From Halocatena pleomorpha (GTDB lineage Archaea; Halobacteriota; Halobacteria; Halobacteriales; Haloarculaceae), in the NCBI RefSeq assembly GCF_003862495.1, contig NZ_RRCH01000004.1, positions 1 through 64,000 on the forward strand: a DNA stretch of 64,000 nt, given 5' to 3'. This document shows positions 8,478-17,209 of this stretch, piece after piece (the first letter of the stretch is position 1; every line of letters starts with the position of its first letter). The position numbers and the translations under genes are program-made. The notes under the pieces are model-generated. The model ran no database searches and was not told the DNA's origin. It worked only from the letters and a program-made list of their open reading frames with translations.

Positions 8478-9338
8478 TCACCGCTCGAACACTGACACGA
8501 CTGTTCCGTCTCGTCCGACGAGCAGTTCTAGCTCCTCCTCGTCGATCTCGGTCGTAACGCTCACGCACCACGGATCATCAGACAGGACCGTTTCTCGCCA
8601 CTCTTGTCCCACGTTCCAGATCGGCCGATCGCGGACATCCTCGTCGTGAGCGTGATAAAAGGAGACGACTGCGGGATGATCGAGCACGGCCAGCGTTACC
8701 GGACAGTCGAGCGTGTATCCACACCCGGCACAGTCGAGGTGGAGCTGTACCCGGTCCGGATCGGTGGTTTCGGCGTCGTCAGCGTTCGCGTATCCAATGT
8801 GGGCGCTCGTTTTGCCACCACACTCCGGACAGCTTCCAGCACTCATCAGTGAGACACGATGGCGATAGAGCCGATCCAGTGCGTCCGGAAACGCCTCCTC
8901 AGAGTGGGTTCGGTGACCACTCGGCGGAAACGGCAGCCGGAGTAGTTTCCGTTCACACGACTGACACCGCATCGTGACAGTGTTGTCCGTCGCGGTGGCG
9001 ACGAGCGCATGGTCCGCACAGAACGGACAGGGATCTTTGATCTCGACTGGGTCGCGGTCGACGCTCTCCGTGTACACTCCCGATTCGATCGCGCGGGCGA
9101 TCCGGATTCCTGCGTCGGTGAGTGTGTAGCCCGCTTCGGTCTCACGGAGGTAGTGGTCCGTGAGTTGCCGGAGGTGGTAGGCGAACCCCGCCGTGGTGTC
9201 CGCACCGCTTGCTTCGGCCAGCTCCGAGAACGACAGCGTCACCGGGCCGTCCGCCTCCAGCAACGCCGCGAGTACCCGCGTTCGGATCTCGTTACCGAGG
9301 GGCTGGAACGCCTCGCTCGGGGGGGCTGTGTCGGCCAT
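8478..9338 (-). CDS. ArsR-like winged-helix regulator with zinc ribbons
   Basis: This 286-aa protein has an N-terminal winged helix-turn-helix (about residues 10-85: LGNEIRTRVLAALLE...GFAYHLRQLTDHYL). Next are a CPFC...CQSC zinc ribbon (about residues 103-130) and a CPECGG...CAGCGY ribbon (about residues 172-210). An acidic C-terminal domain ends DGTVVSVFER. This layout is common among haloarchaeal regulators of unknown ligand. It is cytoplasmic and DNA-binding by inference. It converges on psmA with a 12-nt gap. Confidence 0.78.
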   Translation of the reverse strand: MADTAPPSEAFQPLGNEIRTRVLAALLEADGPVTLSFSELAEASGADTTAGFAYHLRQLTDHYLRETEAGYTLTDAGIRIARAIESGVYTESVDRDPVEIKDPCPFCADHALVATATDNTVTMRCQSCERKLLRLPFPPSGHRTHSEEAFPDALDRLYRHRVSLMSAGSCPECGGKTSAHIGYANADDAETTDPDRVQLHLDCAGCGYTLDCPVTLAVLDHPAVVSFYHAHDEDVRDRPIWNVGQEWRETVLSDDPWCVSVTTEIDEEELELLVGRDGTVVSVFER

Positions 9339-9481
9339 AACTGTACTATATTGTTGTTGAGGTTAAGCTCAATCTTTTTTGATGAGCTGATCGCTGTGCC
9401 ACCTACGTGTCTGATACAGGGCGGAACGAGCGGCTAGCCACAGCGGATGATGATATTTGGTGGTGCAGCGTTCGGACACGG

Positions 9482-10075
9482 TCAGGCCGTCCAGCGATCG
9501 TACTCGATTCTCATTGCCACCCGGTCAGCCGTCGCTCCGTCCGCGATCCGTTCGACCAGTTGTAAAGAGAGATCGAGTCCCGACGTGACGCCGCCACACG
9601 TGAGCACTGATCCGTCGTCGACCACACGTTCCGATCGGCTCTCGACGGATTCGAACGACTCGCGCAGTTCATCGAGCGCGCCGGCGTGAGTGGTTGCTGG
9701 CCGACCATCGAGCACCCCGGCGTGGGCCAGAATCATACCGCCAGTACAAACCGACGCCACCGTTGTCCCTGTAGCGTGCAACCCGGCGACCGCCTCCGGA
9801 AGTTCACCGCGAGCGACTTGCTCGCGCGCACCGCCTCGGCCGTCGTTCCATCCCCCGCCCGGAACGATCACCACGTCCGGGTCGGTAAGCGTACCCTCCG
9901 GCTCGATACACAGCCCGTGGTTGGCTCTCACCGCGTCCGTCTCTGCCAGCGTCACAAGCTCCACCGTCAACGCCGCGTCCAATCGGGCTGCGGTGTCAAA
10001 CACCTCATACGGACCAATCGCGTCCAACTCGTCGAACCCATCGAAGAGAACGATTTGGATCTTCGTCTCACTCAC
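9482..10075 (-). CDS. DJ-1/PfpI family protein
   Basis: This 197-aa class-I glutamine-amidotransferase-like protein begins VLFDGFDELDAIGPYEVF, as in the GATase1-like/AraC-ligand-domain branch of the DJ-1/PfpI superfamily. VIVPGGGWND and the nucleophile elbow VASVCTGGMILAHAG carry the conserved Cys. A His occurs in ATTHAGALDEL. Family members include isonitrile hydratases, proteases and deglycases, and the sequence does not separate these. It is a single-gene unit with no clear partner. Confidence 0.85.
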   Translation of the reverse strand: MSETKIQIVLFDGFDELDAIGPYEVFDTAARLDAALTVELVTLAETDAVRANHGLCIEPEGTLTDPDVVIVPGGGWNDGRGGAREQVARGELPEAVAGLHATGTTVASVCTGGMILAHAGVLDGRPATTHAGALDELRESFESVESRSERVVDDGSVLTCGGVTSGLDLSLQLVERIADGATADRVAMRIEYDRWTA

Positions 10076-10383
10076 ACGCGTCGATCATCCGGCGGCTCGA
10101 AATAACTTTGCATCCTCATAAAATTGGATAGAAAATTGGATAGTTATCGACGAATTTCTAACGCCGAAGCATCCGCAGTTAGCGTCGCAGCCCGCAGCAC
10201 CGTCATAGCGGCGCAACGGGGTTTCGGTTTGATCAGCGCTCTCGGTAGGAAGCTCCTGTCGCCGTTTCGCACACCTTCTGTATCGCTTTCCCTACGAATT
10301 CATCGACCGGTTTTCCGTTCGACTTCCATGTGAACACGAAACACATCGAACGGCAGTCTCGCCGCGATGTGGCTGTTTCGGGT
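10076..10383. other. Intergenic region, 308 bp
   Basis: No confident gene is seen. A minus-strand 37-codon frame (10233-10346, MCFVFTWKSNGKPVDEF...) has protein-like composition but no recognisable relatives or promoter. The first part is A/T-rich and probably holds the promoter of the DJ-1 gene. Confidence 0.4.
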
Positions 10384-11544
10384 TCAGTATGGATGGAACG
10401 TGATACTCTGATAGGCGTTGGGTGCCCCGATGATCCCGAGGTTCGAGAGGAGCACGAGGAGAATGACCGTAATGGTGATGCTAAAGGAGGGCGGATCGAG
10501 GTGTGTATCACCCCACGCATAGAACAGCCGTTCCGTGAGTTCACGGAAAAACGCACCGGCAACGCCGAATATGAGTGCCCAGAACGTTGCGTACACGAGT
10601 GGGTTCACCGGTGTACTCTGCATCTGAAAGAACACGGCATGAGCTGCGACCGAAGCGGGCAGCGTGATGTGGTGCGTCACGGGTGTTCCGGAACGATCGG
10701 TATCAGGGCGCAGTCCATAGTTGTTACAGAGAAAGAGCAACGTCGCCGCAGAAATACCGAACATCACCCACGGACTCTGTGTGATAATAGTGATGTATCC
10801 GCTGATGAGACCGACGAGTCCCCCGATAAAAAGCACCTCTCCCCAGTTGAACTGCCAGGGAAGGTGTGGCTCTGCCTCATCGAGATCGAACGAGAGCCAC
10901 GACGTCCCTCCAACGGTCGACCCAACACGCCTAGCCACCTCCTGCCGATCACCGACGAGTGAATAGCCGAAGGCGGCTCGGTGGACGAACGCCGACAAAA
11001 CGATGACCCAAGCGATGTGTGCGAATCCGAGACTCATCTGGGTGCCGGTCACGAAGTCCGTTCCCATCTTCAACAGTTGTCCACCAGCCCCGAACACCGC
11101 ACCGACGGCGAGCACTTTCGGGTTGGTCCCCGTCGGAATCAGGATGTTCTTCGCAGGATGGTATCCCCACCCATCTTGTTCCTGTAGTTCGGGGTGGTAT
11201 TTTGCTGCGTACGCGTGTGCTGCCGCCCCCCCAGCGAACGCTACGTGTGGCCCGAACAACGGACCGAACGCCGCGACGTACAGCGAAGTTGAGGCACCTT
11301 CGAGACCGATCGCTGTGGCGACGGCACCGGCAATAACCATGAACCCACAAAAAGCGAACGCCGGGAGTGCGCCGATCGACGCTCCGAAAGCACCACCACC
11401 AAGCGCGGTGATCACGGCGATTGCGACGATCAGTATGGTGCTGTATCCGCTCTCCGATGGCGGTGCAGACGGATCGATCGGTGGAGCCTGAAGCGGAAAC
11501 AGTAGGGTCGGTAGATCCAACGTTCCGATGGCTTCGAGTGGCAT
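10384..11544 (-). CDS. Polytopic membrane protein, unknown function (DUF7973-like)
   Basis: This 386-aa protein has about ten hydrophobic segments. The first half contains glycine-rich helices (VITALGGGAFGASIGALPAF, FGPHVAFAGGAAAHAYAAKY), a cytosolic or extracytosolic loop with GYHPAKNILIPTGTNPK, and a second helix cluster with FRELTERLFYAWGDTHLDPP. This pattern recalls a haloarchaeal family of unassigned membrane proteins. Nothing establishes substrate or direction. Its ATG directly abuts the stop of a small upstream frame at 11545. Confidence 0.65.
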   Translation of the reverse strand: MPLEAIGTLDLPTLLFPLQAPPIDPSAPPSESGYSTILIVAIAVITALGGGAFGASIGALPAFAFCGFMVIAGAVATAIGLEGASTSLYVAAFGPLFGPHVAFAGGAAAHAYAAKYHPELQEQDGWGYHPAKNILIPTGTNPKVLAVGAVFGAGGQLLKMGTDFVTGTQMSLGFAHIAWVIVLSAFVHRAAFGYSLVGDRQEVARRVGSTVGGTSWLSFDLDEAEPHLPWQFNWGEVLFIGGLVGLISGYITIITQSPWVMFGISAATLLFLCNNYGLRPDTDRSGTPVTHHITLPASVAAHAVFFQMQSTPVNPLVYATFWALIFGVAGAFFRELTERLFYAWGDTHLDPPSFSITITVILLVLLSNLGIIGAPNAYQSITFHPY

Positions 11545-11721
11545 CTACGGCACCTCCGTCGTCGATAGCTCGCCTTGCGGACTGTCCATCTGTCTTCTGT
11601 AGCGTCGTCTGGTTTCGATCATACTGGTTGCGTAGTTTCGATCCTTGATTGCGGATGCTGTGTCCTTCCTTCCTGAGCGCCAAAGCGCAAGCAGTGGGAT
11701 ACAGTGCCGCCGTTGGCGCAT
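11545..11721 (-). CDS. Possible small basic protein upstream of membrane protein
   Basis: This 58-codon frame begins MRQRRHCIPLLALWRSG and has an Arg-rich centre (IETRRRYRRQ). It ends TAG directly before the ATG of the 11544 gene, a zero-gap arrangement typical of translational coupling. No family is recognised and the frame could be chance. An A/T-rich TATA-like stretch about 55 nt upstream gives weak support. Confidence 0.35.
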   Translation of the reverse strand: MRQRRHCIPLLALWRSGRKDTASAIKDRNYATSMIETRRRYRRQMDSPQGELSTTEVP

Positions 11722-11795
11722 ACGTACCGCCTCGGCGTCTCTGGTCTGAACTCTGTTAGAATGTTGATCGAACCCGCATTTATTTTTTGGAAGAA

Positions 11796-11811
11796 TCAAA
11801 CAAATGTTTGA
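11796..11811. promoter_or_regulatory. Perfect 16-bp palindrome, possible operator
   Basis: TCAAACAAATGTTTGA is a perfect inverted repeat with 7-bp arms, next to an A/T-rich TATA-like tract at about 11778-11786. It lies upstream of the 11721 and 11544 genes on the minus strand, so it could bind a dimeric regulator there. The assignment is inferred from symmetry and position only. Confidence 0.35.
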
Positions 11812-11955
11812 TATCGGGAAAATGACGATTCTCTGGGTTCCGATCGCAGGCGCGGTTGACAAACGCCTCTCAGCGCAGCCTCAGGACAAGTGTGTCAATT
11901 TCGTGTTTGCGTAGCGCTGCTGTCGGTCAGAATAAGCGGTCGGTCGAACGATCAG

Positions 11956-12249
11956 TCACGCGTAGAGTTGCTGATCAGGATCTTCGAACTGGAACCGGAG
12001 CGTGTCGCCCGGTTCGACGTGGCTGTCGCTTGTCAGTCGTTGGGGCGTTTCGGACGATTCACGAACAGCGACGGTGTCTGACCGGAGTCGATCGCCTTTG
12101 AGCAGCGCTGGCCGTACCTGTGGCCCACACTCCTGTGACAACGCCTCGACCACGTCGATAGTGGTCGCGCGCTCGGAGACGTGGACGCTCGATTCCTCGA
12201 CGCCCGTGCGCAACGTTAGCACACCATTCAGCTTGACCCGCACACACAT
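11956..12249 (-). CDS. MoaD/ThiS-like beta-grasp protein without C-terminal GG
   Basis: This 97-aa protein begins VRVKLNGVLTLRTGVEESSV and matches the ubiquitin-like sulfur-carrier fold (MoaD/ThiS/SAMP). The expected middle is present (ATTIDVVEALSQECGPQVRPALL), as is the late acidic turn (VEPGDTLRFQF). The C-terminus ends DPDQQLYA, so the Gly-Gly needed for adenylation and sulfur transfer or conjugation is missing. It may be a non-conjugating relative rather than a functional carrier. Its neighbours are not molybdopterin genes. Confidence 0.6.
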   Translation of the reverse strand: MCVRVKLNGVLTLRTGVEESSVHVSERATTIDVVEALSQECGPQVRPALLKGDRLRSDTVAVRESSETPQRLTSDSHVEPGDTLRFQFEDPDQQLYA

Positions 12250-12589
12250 ACCACCATCCTCTGCACTCCATCGGGAAATAATTTACTCACAGCTGAAGTA
12301 GTCATTTGTAGCGGCTCAGTCGTCACTCCACGTAGATGGCGTTCGGTCGCTGTTCTATGGAAGCTATCGATCATATAAAGTTATATTCAATTATAAAATT
12401 ATTGGGTGAGAACCAAGAACAGAGTCAGTTGGTCGTACTTCCTACTTAATGGCTCGTTGGGGGCATTCTCGCTCTGATGGAGTGTATACTCATATTCACA
12501 CTACTATCAACTTATCTATGTTTATGATTGATAATACGTTCGAAACGTAAGGTTGGGCAAAGGGCCACGAACAGGCTGTATACGACCGA
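12250..12589. other. Intergenic region, A/T-rich, no gene seen
   Basis: A 340-bp gap between divergent genes. The middle (about 12370-12405) is very A/T-rich with short TTATA and ATTATAA runs. No open frame with protein-like composition, no tRNA and no clear palindrome was found. It probably holds the promoters of both flanking genes. Confidence 0.5.
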
Positions 12590-12596
12590 TTTTTAT
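12590..12596 (+). promoter_or_regulatory. TATA box for geranylgeranyl reductase-family gene
   Basis: TTTTTAT lies 24-30 nt upstream of the ATG at 12620, the usual leaderless spacing. Confidence 0.5.
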
Positions 12597-12619
12597 GGAG
12601 AGACACGTAATCGGGATAC

Positions 12620-13993
12620 ATGTCTGCGGAAGCCTACGATGTGGTCGTCGTCGGCGGTGGGACGGCGGGTGCGTTCGCTGCAGCGGCCGTTGCTGACGAG
12701 GGTCACTCGGTTGCACTGTTAGAGCGCAAATCCGAGGGTGACGCCGGTCACATCGCGTGTGGCGATGCGATAAAGGGAAAAAGTTCATTTCCGAACACGA
12801 TCGACTTGGAGTATCTCCGTGAGGAGTCGTTTACCAACGACACCATCACCCATGCCCGGTTTGAGAACCCCCAGAGTGGCGAGTCGATGGATATCGGCTT
12901 CGGTGGTGTGACGGGGGCCGTCGTTGATCGTAAACGCTACGGTGAGGTACTGCTTGAGGAAGCGTCTCGGATCGGTGCGGACGTGCGGTACGAGACGGTC
13001 GTTCACGATGTCATTCAGGATTCGGCTGTTCAAGGCGTCAAAGCCACTCGAAACGGTTCTGTGACCAACTACGAGGCCGACATCGTGATCGACGCTGCGG
13101 GAGCACTCTCGTTGTTACAGGACAAGGCCGACTTTTCCGACGCGTCGTTCGACACCAACGTGGATTACTCGCAGTTCTGTTCGGCCTACCGCGAGGTCAT
13201 CGAACTCGAAACGCCGGTCGAGTGGACTGACACGCTCGTGTTCAAGCCAACACAAGAGTTGGGTTATCTGTGGTATTTCCCGCGATCAGCGACGGAGATC
13301 AACGTCGGGCTGGGCTTCCAGATGAACAAGCCCCCGATGAAGCTCGTCGAAGTGCTCAAAGACGATCTCAAAGAACGAGCGGAGTTTGCCGGTGCACGAG
13401 TTAAGGATAAACTCGGAGCGGCGCTCCCGACCCGACGACCGTATGATTCGGCGGTCGCGCCCGGTTATCTCGCGGTCGGTGACGCCGCTGGCCACGTCAA
13501 CCCGATCACGGGCGGTGGCATTCCGGGCGCGGCAAAGGCCGGCCACTGGGCTGCACAGGCCGCTGTCGAAGCGATTTCTGATGGCGTACCCGACGATGAG
13601 GACGCGCTCTGGGAGTACAACCACCGTGTCATGACCGACTTCGGGAAGAAGTTTGCCGCGATGGATCTGTACAACATCTGGGGTGGTGCGACCGATCTTG
13701 ACGAAATTCTCGATGTGATCACGAAACTCCCGGCTGGTCACTTCGCTGAAACGGTCGCCAAGAGCGGTTCGACATCGATGGGGCTCGTTACGAAAGTCAA
13801 AACCGCTGCAAAGACGGTCGGTCACTGGGATATGTTGTACGACCTCTGGCGAGTGAACAGAAAGAGCAGTGAACTCAAAAACATCTACAACGACTACCCG
13901 ACGAGTGCTGACGACTTCGACCAGTGGATCGAAACCCGAGATGAGCTACTAGAGGAAGTGTACGAGATTACCGGTGCTGAGTCCAAATACTGA
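12620..13993 (+). CDS. Geranylgeranyl reductase family FAD protein
   Basis: This 457-aa flavoprotein has an N-terminal dinucleotide-binding VVVGGGTAGAFAA, followed by GHIACGDAIKG, which is typical of archaeal geranylgeranyl reductases. The conserved FAD-binding GDAAGHVNPITGGGIPGA lies near residue 290, and a helical C-terminal cap follows. Family members hydrogenate the isoprenoid chains of archaeal lipids or of menaquinone. Which substrate this copy uses cannot be told. It acts at the membrane surface and forms a single-gene unit with its own TATA box. Confidence 0.87.
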   Translation: MSAEAYDVVVVGGGTAGAFAAAAVADEGHSVALLERKSEGDAGHIACGDAIKGKSSFPNTIDLEYLREESFTNDTITHARFENPQSGESMDIGFGGVTGAVVDRKRYGEVLLEEASRIGADVRYETVVHDVIQDSAVQGVKATRNGSVTNYEADIVIDAAGALSLLQDKADFSDASFDTNVDYSQFCSAYREVIELETPVEWTDTLVFKPTQELGYLWYFPRSATEINVGLGFQMNKPPMKLVEVLKDDLKERAEFAGARVKDKLGAALPTRRPYDSAVAPGYLAVGDAAGHVNPITGGGIPGAAKAGHWAAQAAVEAISDGVPDDEDALWEYNHRVMTDFGKKFAAMDLYNIWGGATDLDEILDVITKLPAGHFAETVAKSGSTSMGLVTKVKTAAKTVGHWDMLYDLWRVNRKSSELKNIYNDYPTSADDFDQWIETRDELLEEVYEITGAESKY

Positions 13994-14112
13994 GGCGTTC
14001 GTTTCGAACTGTACCGATCGGTCGAGATTCCCCGCTGTGTCTGTCGATTCCGTGGTATGAGGGTGCATTCGCGTCCACAACTCCTTTTGAGTCGTCCGCC
14101 GTACGCTCGTGT

Positions 14113-14952
14113 ATGTCTGAAGAGTCGAATATCTCCCCCGAGAGCGTCGATGCCACAGACGGGATGCCGATGCTCGGACTGGGAACGTGGCAGAACGACG
14201 ATCCTGAACAGTGTGTCGAGACCGTACGAACCGCGCTTGAGATGGGGTACCGGTATATCGACACCGCTCAGGCCTACGACAACGAGACGAGCGTCGGTGA
14301 GGGGATTCGAGCGTCGGCTGTCGATCGAGACGAGGTGTTCCTTGCGACGAAGCTCTGGTACGACCAGCTTGACCGCGATACCATTGTCGAATCGGCTCAG
14401 TCCAGTGTCGATCGGCTCGGTGTCGATACGATCGAGCTATTGTATCCTCACTGGCCAGCCGGCTCGTACGACGCCGAGGAGACCATGGACGGGTTTGCCG
14501 AACTCGTCGACACGGGCGTTATCGAACGGATCGGCCTGAGCAACTTCACCCCCGAACTGATCGACGAGGCTCGTTCGGTCTCAGATGAGCCGATTTTCGC
14601 CCTTCAGGTCGAGTGTCATCCCTTGCTTCAGCAAGAGCAGCTGCGGGAGTACTGCGCGGACGCCGGTATCGAACTCGTCGCGTACTCGCCGTTGGCTCGC
14701 GGGGCCGTCTTCGACGTACCTGAAATCGAGGAGATCGCACAGAAACACGGCGTCAGCCAAGCCCAAGTGAGCCTCGCGTGGTTGGGGGAACACGGTATCA
14801 CCGCCATTCCCAAAGCGACCGGTCAGGAGCATCTTCGCGACAATTTAGCGGCAGCGACGCTCGAACTCGACGCGGAGGACGTTCAAGCCATCGACGACAT
14901 CGACCGGGAAGAGCGACAGATCAATCCTTCGTTCGCTCCCGATAGCTGGTAA
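14113..14952 (+). CDS. Aldo/keto reductase
   Basis: This 279-aa NAD(P)H-dependent oxidoreductase has the (beta/alpha)8 fold. The catalytic tetrad is visible: Asp and Tyr in YIDTAQAYDNE, Lys in LATKLWYDQL, and His in LLYPHWPAG. The cofactor region is IGLSNFTPEL, QVECHPLLQQ, YSPLARG and AIPKATGQEHL. It is normal length for the AKR5-like group. The substrate is unknown; haloarchaeal relatives are annotated broadly as 2,5-diketogluconate reductase-like. The start is MSEESNISPES, with a short acidic extension before the core. Confidence 0.92.
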   Translation: MSEESNISPESVDATDGMPMLGLGTWQNDDPEQCVETVRTALEMGYRYIDTAQAYDNETSVGEGIRASAVDRDEVFLATKLWYDQLDRDTIVESAQSSVDRLGVDTIELLYPHWPAGSYDAEETMDGFAELVDTGVIERIGLSNFTPELIDEARSVSDEPIFALQVECHPLLQQEQLREYCADAGIELVAYSPLARGAVFDVPEIEEIAQKHGVSQAQVSLAWLGEHGITAIPKATGQEHLRDNLAAATLELDAEDVQAIDDIDREERQINPSFAPDSW

Positions 14953-14992
14953 CACCCTGAACCGTTATCTTGGTCTCGTTCAAACGGCTCGT

Positions 14993-15178
14993 ATGGAGTT
15001 CGATCAGCCCAAAGCGATCGGATCGTTCCTTGTACTACTGGTCGCCCTACTCGGTGGGACGTTCAGCAGCCCGATGCCGACCAACATCTCGATGATGGTC
15101 AGCGTCGGTCTCATCGTCTTCGGCGTCCTCACGTTCTATATCGGCGTCAGACACGGTGAATTCCGCGCGACACGGTGA
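14993..15178 (+). CDS. Small two-helix membrane protein
   Basis: This 61-aa protein has two hydrophobic segments (about residues 9-26 and 33-52) separated by FSSPMPTNISM, and ends in a short basic tail. It resembles a conserved group of small haloarchaeal membrane proteins of unknown function (DUF7333-like, from memory). The gap to the aldo/keto reductase is 40 nt, so co-transcription is possible. Confidence 0.55.
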   Translation: MEFDQPKAIGSFLVLLVALLGGTFSSPMPTNISMMVSVGLIVFGVLTFYIGVRHGEFRATR

Positions 15179-15188
15179 TCAATTCCGG

Positions 15189-17027
15189 TCAGCCATTCTC
15201 GTTTTCAGCGACAGTGTGCAACGCGTTCGACACCGTTCCGTGTCCAGTCACTTTCGGACGCGTGGTGTAGTCGTCGTAGCCGTGATCGAGGATCCGGTTT
15301 CGGTTGAGACAGAGCTTCGTGAATTCTGGTTTGAACAGATCGAACGTCTCGAACCGCGCTTGGTGCTGGGGAAATCGGGCGTGATAGGTCTCGATCGCTG
15401 CCCTGACCTGAGTCCAGAACTGCTGTTCGTTGTACCCCTCCGCCCGTTCAAGCAGATCGGAGACGTATCTGAAGACACAGATGAACAAGGTTCCGAAGAT
15501 GTGCTGGCAGAGGTCTTCGGGCGGCAGTTGGTGCAGGATGTGGTGTTTGTATCGGTCGTCGGTTCGGAGATCCGAATCGAGTATCTCGTCCAACTCGGTA
15601 AGCTCTCGGTCAGTGATAGCGACTTCGTCTACGAAGTCGGTGAGCGCAATCCGACTCGGAACCCCGTTTTCGAGTACGAGCACCACGTTCGTTCCGTGGG
15701 GCATGAACACGGTACCGTACCGGTACAGATAGTGACACAGCGGGAACAGCAGCACCTTAAACAACTCATCCAACCACGCCCGCAGTGAGAGCGGAGAGCG
15801 CTCGACGAACTCCGTGAGGACCGGCGTTCCGTCGGTGTCTTCGTGGAGCAACGCAGCCAGCGTCACCGGTCGCTCGCTCGGTTCGAGCATCCCTTCGACG
15901 CTTTCGCGCCAGACACAGCCCAGCAGTTCGTGGAACTGATACGGTGCCGCATCGAGTTCCGAGAGCGTTGGATGGTCGTAGTGGACGCTTGCGATCTCGC
16001 CGGGCAACAACAGTTCACACTCCTCGCGGAGGAATCGATCCCGATCACGCACTTCCTTGACGAACGCCGTCACTTTCGGGGCGGCTCTGGCTTGCTCGCT
16101 GAGAATCCCGCGGTAGACGTTCGTGTTCAGAATGCGAAGCGGGAGTTTGACGTGGTGCTTCTCGGGAACGTCGACGTTTGTCAGGGTTCGGATCGACTGC
16201 TGTGGGAGGTACTCGTCCGGTCCCTCACCGACCGAAACGATGGCGTCAGTGGCGATCTCGCCCGCGAAGAACGGGACGATACTGTGAGACCACTGCCAGT
16301 CGTGGACGGGCAACAAGTAGTAGTTCGCCGGATCGAGTCCCTGCCCGACCAACCGATCGACGAACACCGTGTACCGGTCTCCGAGTTCTTCGCGGAGTAG
16401 TGACTCGTGATCGATCGCATCCAGCGCCGAGAACGTCGCCCGATCCCGTCGCGCAGCGATCCACGACAGCGTCTGTGGTTGTTTCATTTCGGGTGCGTAG
16501 TCGAGATACTCGTCGTAGCTGAACCCCACCCGCCCTTTGTTGTAGGTGAACCACGGATGGCCCGTCATCTCCCCTTCGATGGCCGCGTATTCCATGTCGA
16601 CGATCAGCTCACTGTCGTCGCGCGCAGCGGTTCGGGCTGCTAAATGGGCGTCCGCGAGCAGCGTGTTGTTGTACTCGCGGATGAGATACCCCAGCGTTCG
16701 ATCAGAGATCCCGACGTGTGTTTGTGCGTCTACCAACAGCCTCACAGCGTCGTTCGGTTGGATCCAGTTGCCGTCATCACGCCGGTACACCGAGTCTGGA
16801 AGGACTCGATAGCTGTCGAACAGTCGTGCTTGGGCGTCGAACCGGTACTCCACCCCTGTCTCTAATGAGAGTCGGTAGCGCGTCCGCTCGGGATCGGTCT
16901 CGATCGATTCGATCGGTTCCGGCTCGATCAGCTCCTCGTACATGAACTCCGACAGCATCTTTCGGAGGAGCTGACGGTTCACCGTGGTCCAGACCTCCGA
17001 ATCGAATGTGTGCTCTGGTGTTTCCAT
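15189..17027 (-). CDS. IucA/IucC-type (NIS) siderophore synthetase
   Basis: This 612-aa ATP-dependent ligase joins a carboxylate (typically citrate or a derivative) to an amine or alcohol in siderophore assembly. The N-terminal half has GEMTGHPWFTYNKGRVGFS, equivalent to the family's GHPxHPxxKxRxG motif, and LPLRILNTNVYRG. The C-terminal half is the FhuF-like domain with YGTVFMPHGTNVVLVLENG and a final KPEFTKLCLNRNR. Length is normal. Unlike typical haloarchaeal siderophore clusters, no diaminobutyrate aminotransferase, decarboxylase, hydroxylase or second NIS gene lies beside it. It is divergent from a glutamine-synthetase-like gene across 182 bp. Confidence 0.92.
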   Translation of the reverse strand: METPEHTFDSEVWTTVNRQLLRKMLSEFMYEELIEPEPIESIETDPERTRYRLSLETGVEYRFDAQARLFDSYRVLPDSVYRRDDGNWIQPNDAVRLLVDAQTHVGISDRTLGYLIREYNNTLLADAHLAARTAARDDSELIVDMEYAAIEGEMTGHPWFTYNKGRVGFSYDEYLDYAPEMKQPQTLSWIAARRDRATFSALDAIDHESLLREELGDRYTVFVDRLVGQGLDPANYYLLPVHDWQWSHSIVPFFAGEIATDAIVSVGEGPDEYLPQQSIRTLTNVDVPEKHHVKLPLRILNTNVYRGILSEQARAAPKVTAFVKEVRDRDRFLREECELLLPGEIASVHYDHPTLSELDAAPYQFHELLGCVWRESVEGMLEPSERPVTLAALLHEDTDGTPVLTEFVERSPLSLRAWLDELFKVLLFPLCHYLYRYGTVFMPHGTNVVLVLENGVPSRIALTDFVDEVAITDRELTELDEILDSDLRTDDRYKHHILHQLPPEDLCQHIFGTLFICVFRYVSDLLERAEGYNEQQFWTQVRAAIETYHARFPQHQARFETFDLFKPEFTKLCLNRNRILDHGYDDYTTRPKVTGHGTVSNALHTVAENENG

Positions 17028-17209
17028 GAATGTGTACTGGGTGTGTCGCCGTGCCTGCCAGCGATCGTTGCAGTAACCTCACAGCCGGTATTGTAAAATG
17101 TATCGGATTTTCTGGTTATTATTACTGCTGTCCTAGTGCATCAGACAGCTGGGCTGTCACACTATGTGTATCAGAAACGCCTAACGTACTGTCCTCGTTC
17201 GTCTGTCAC

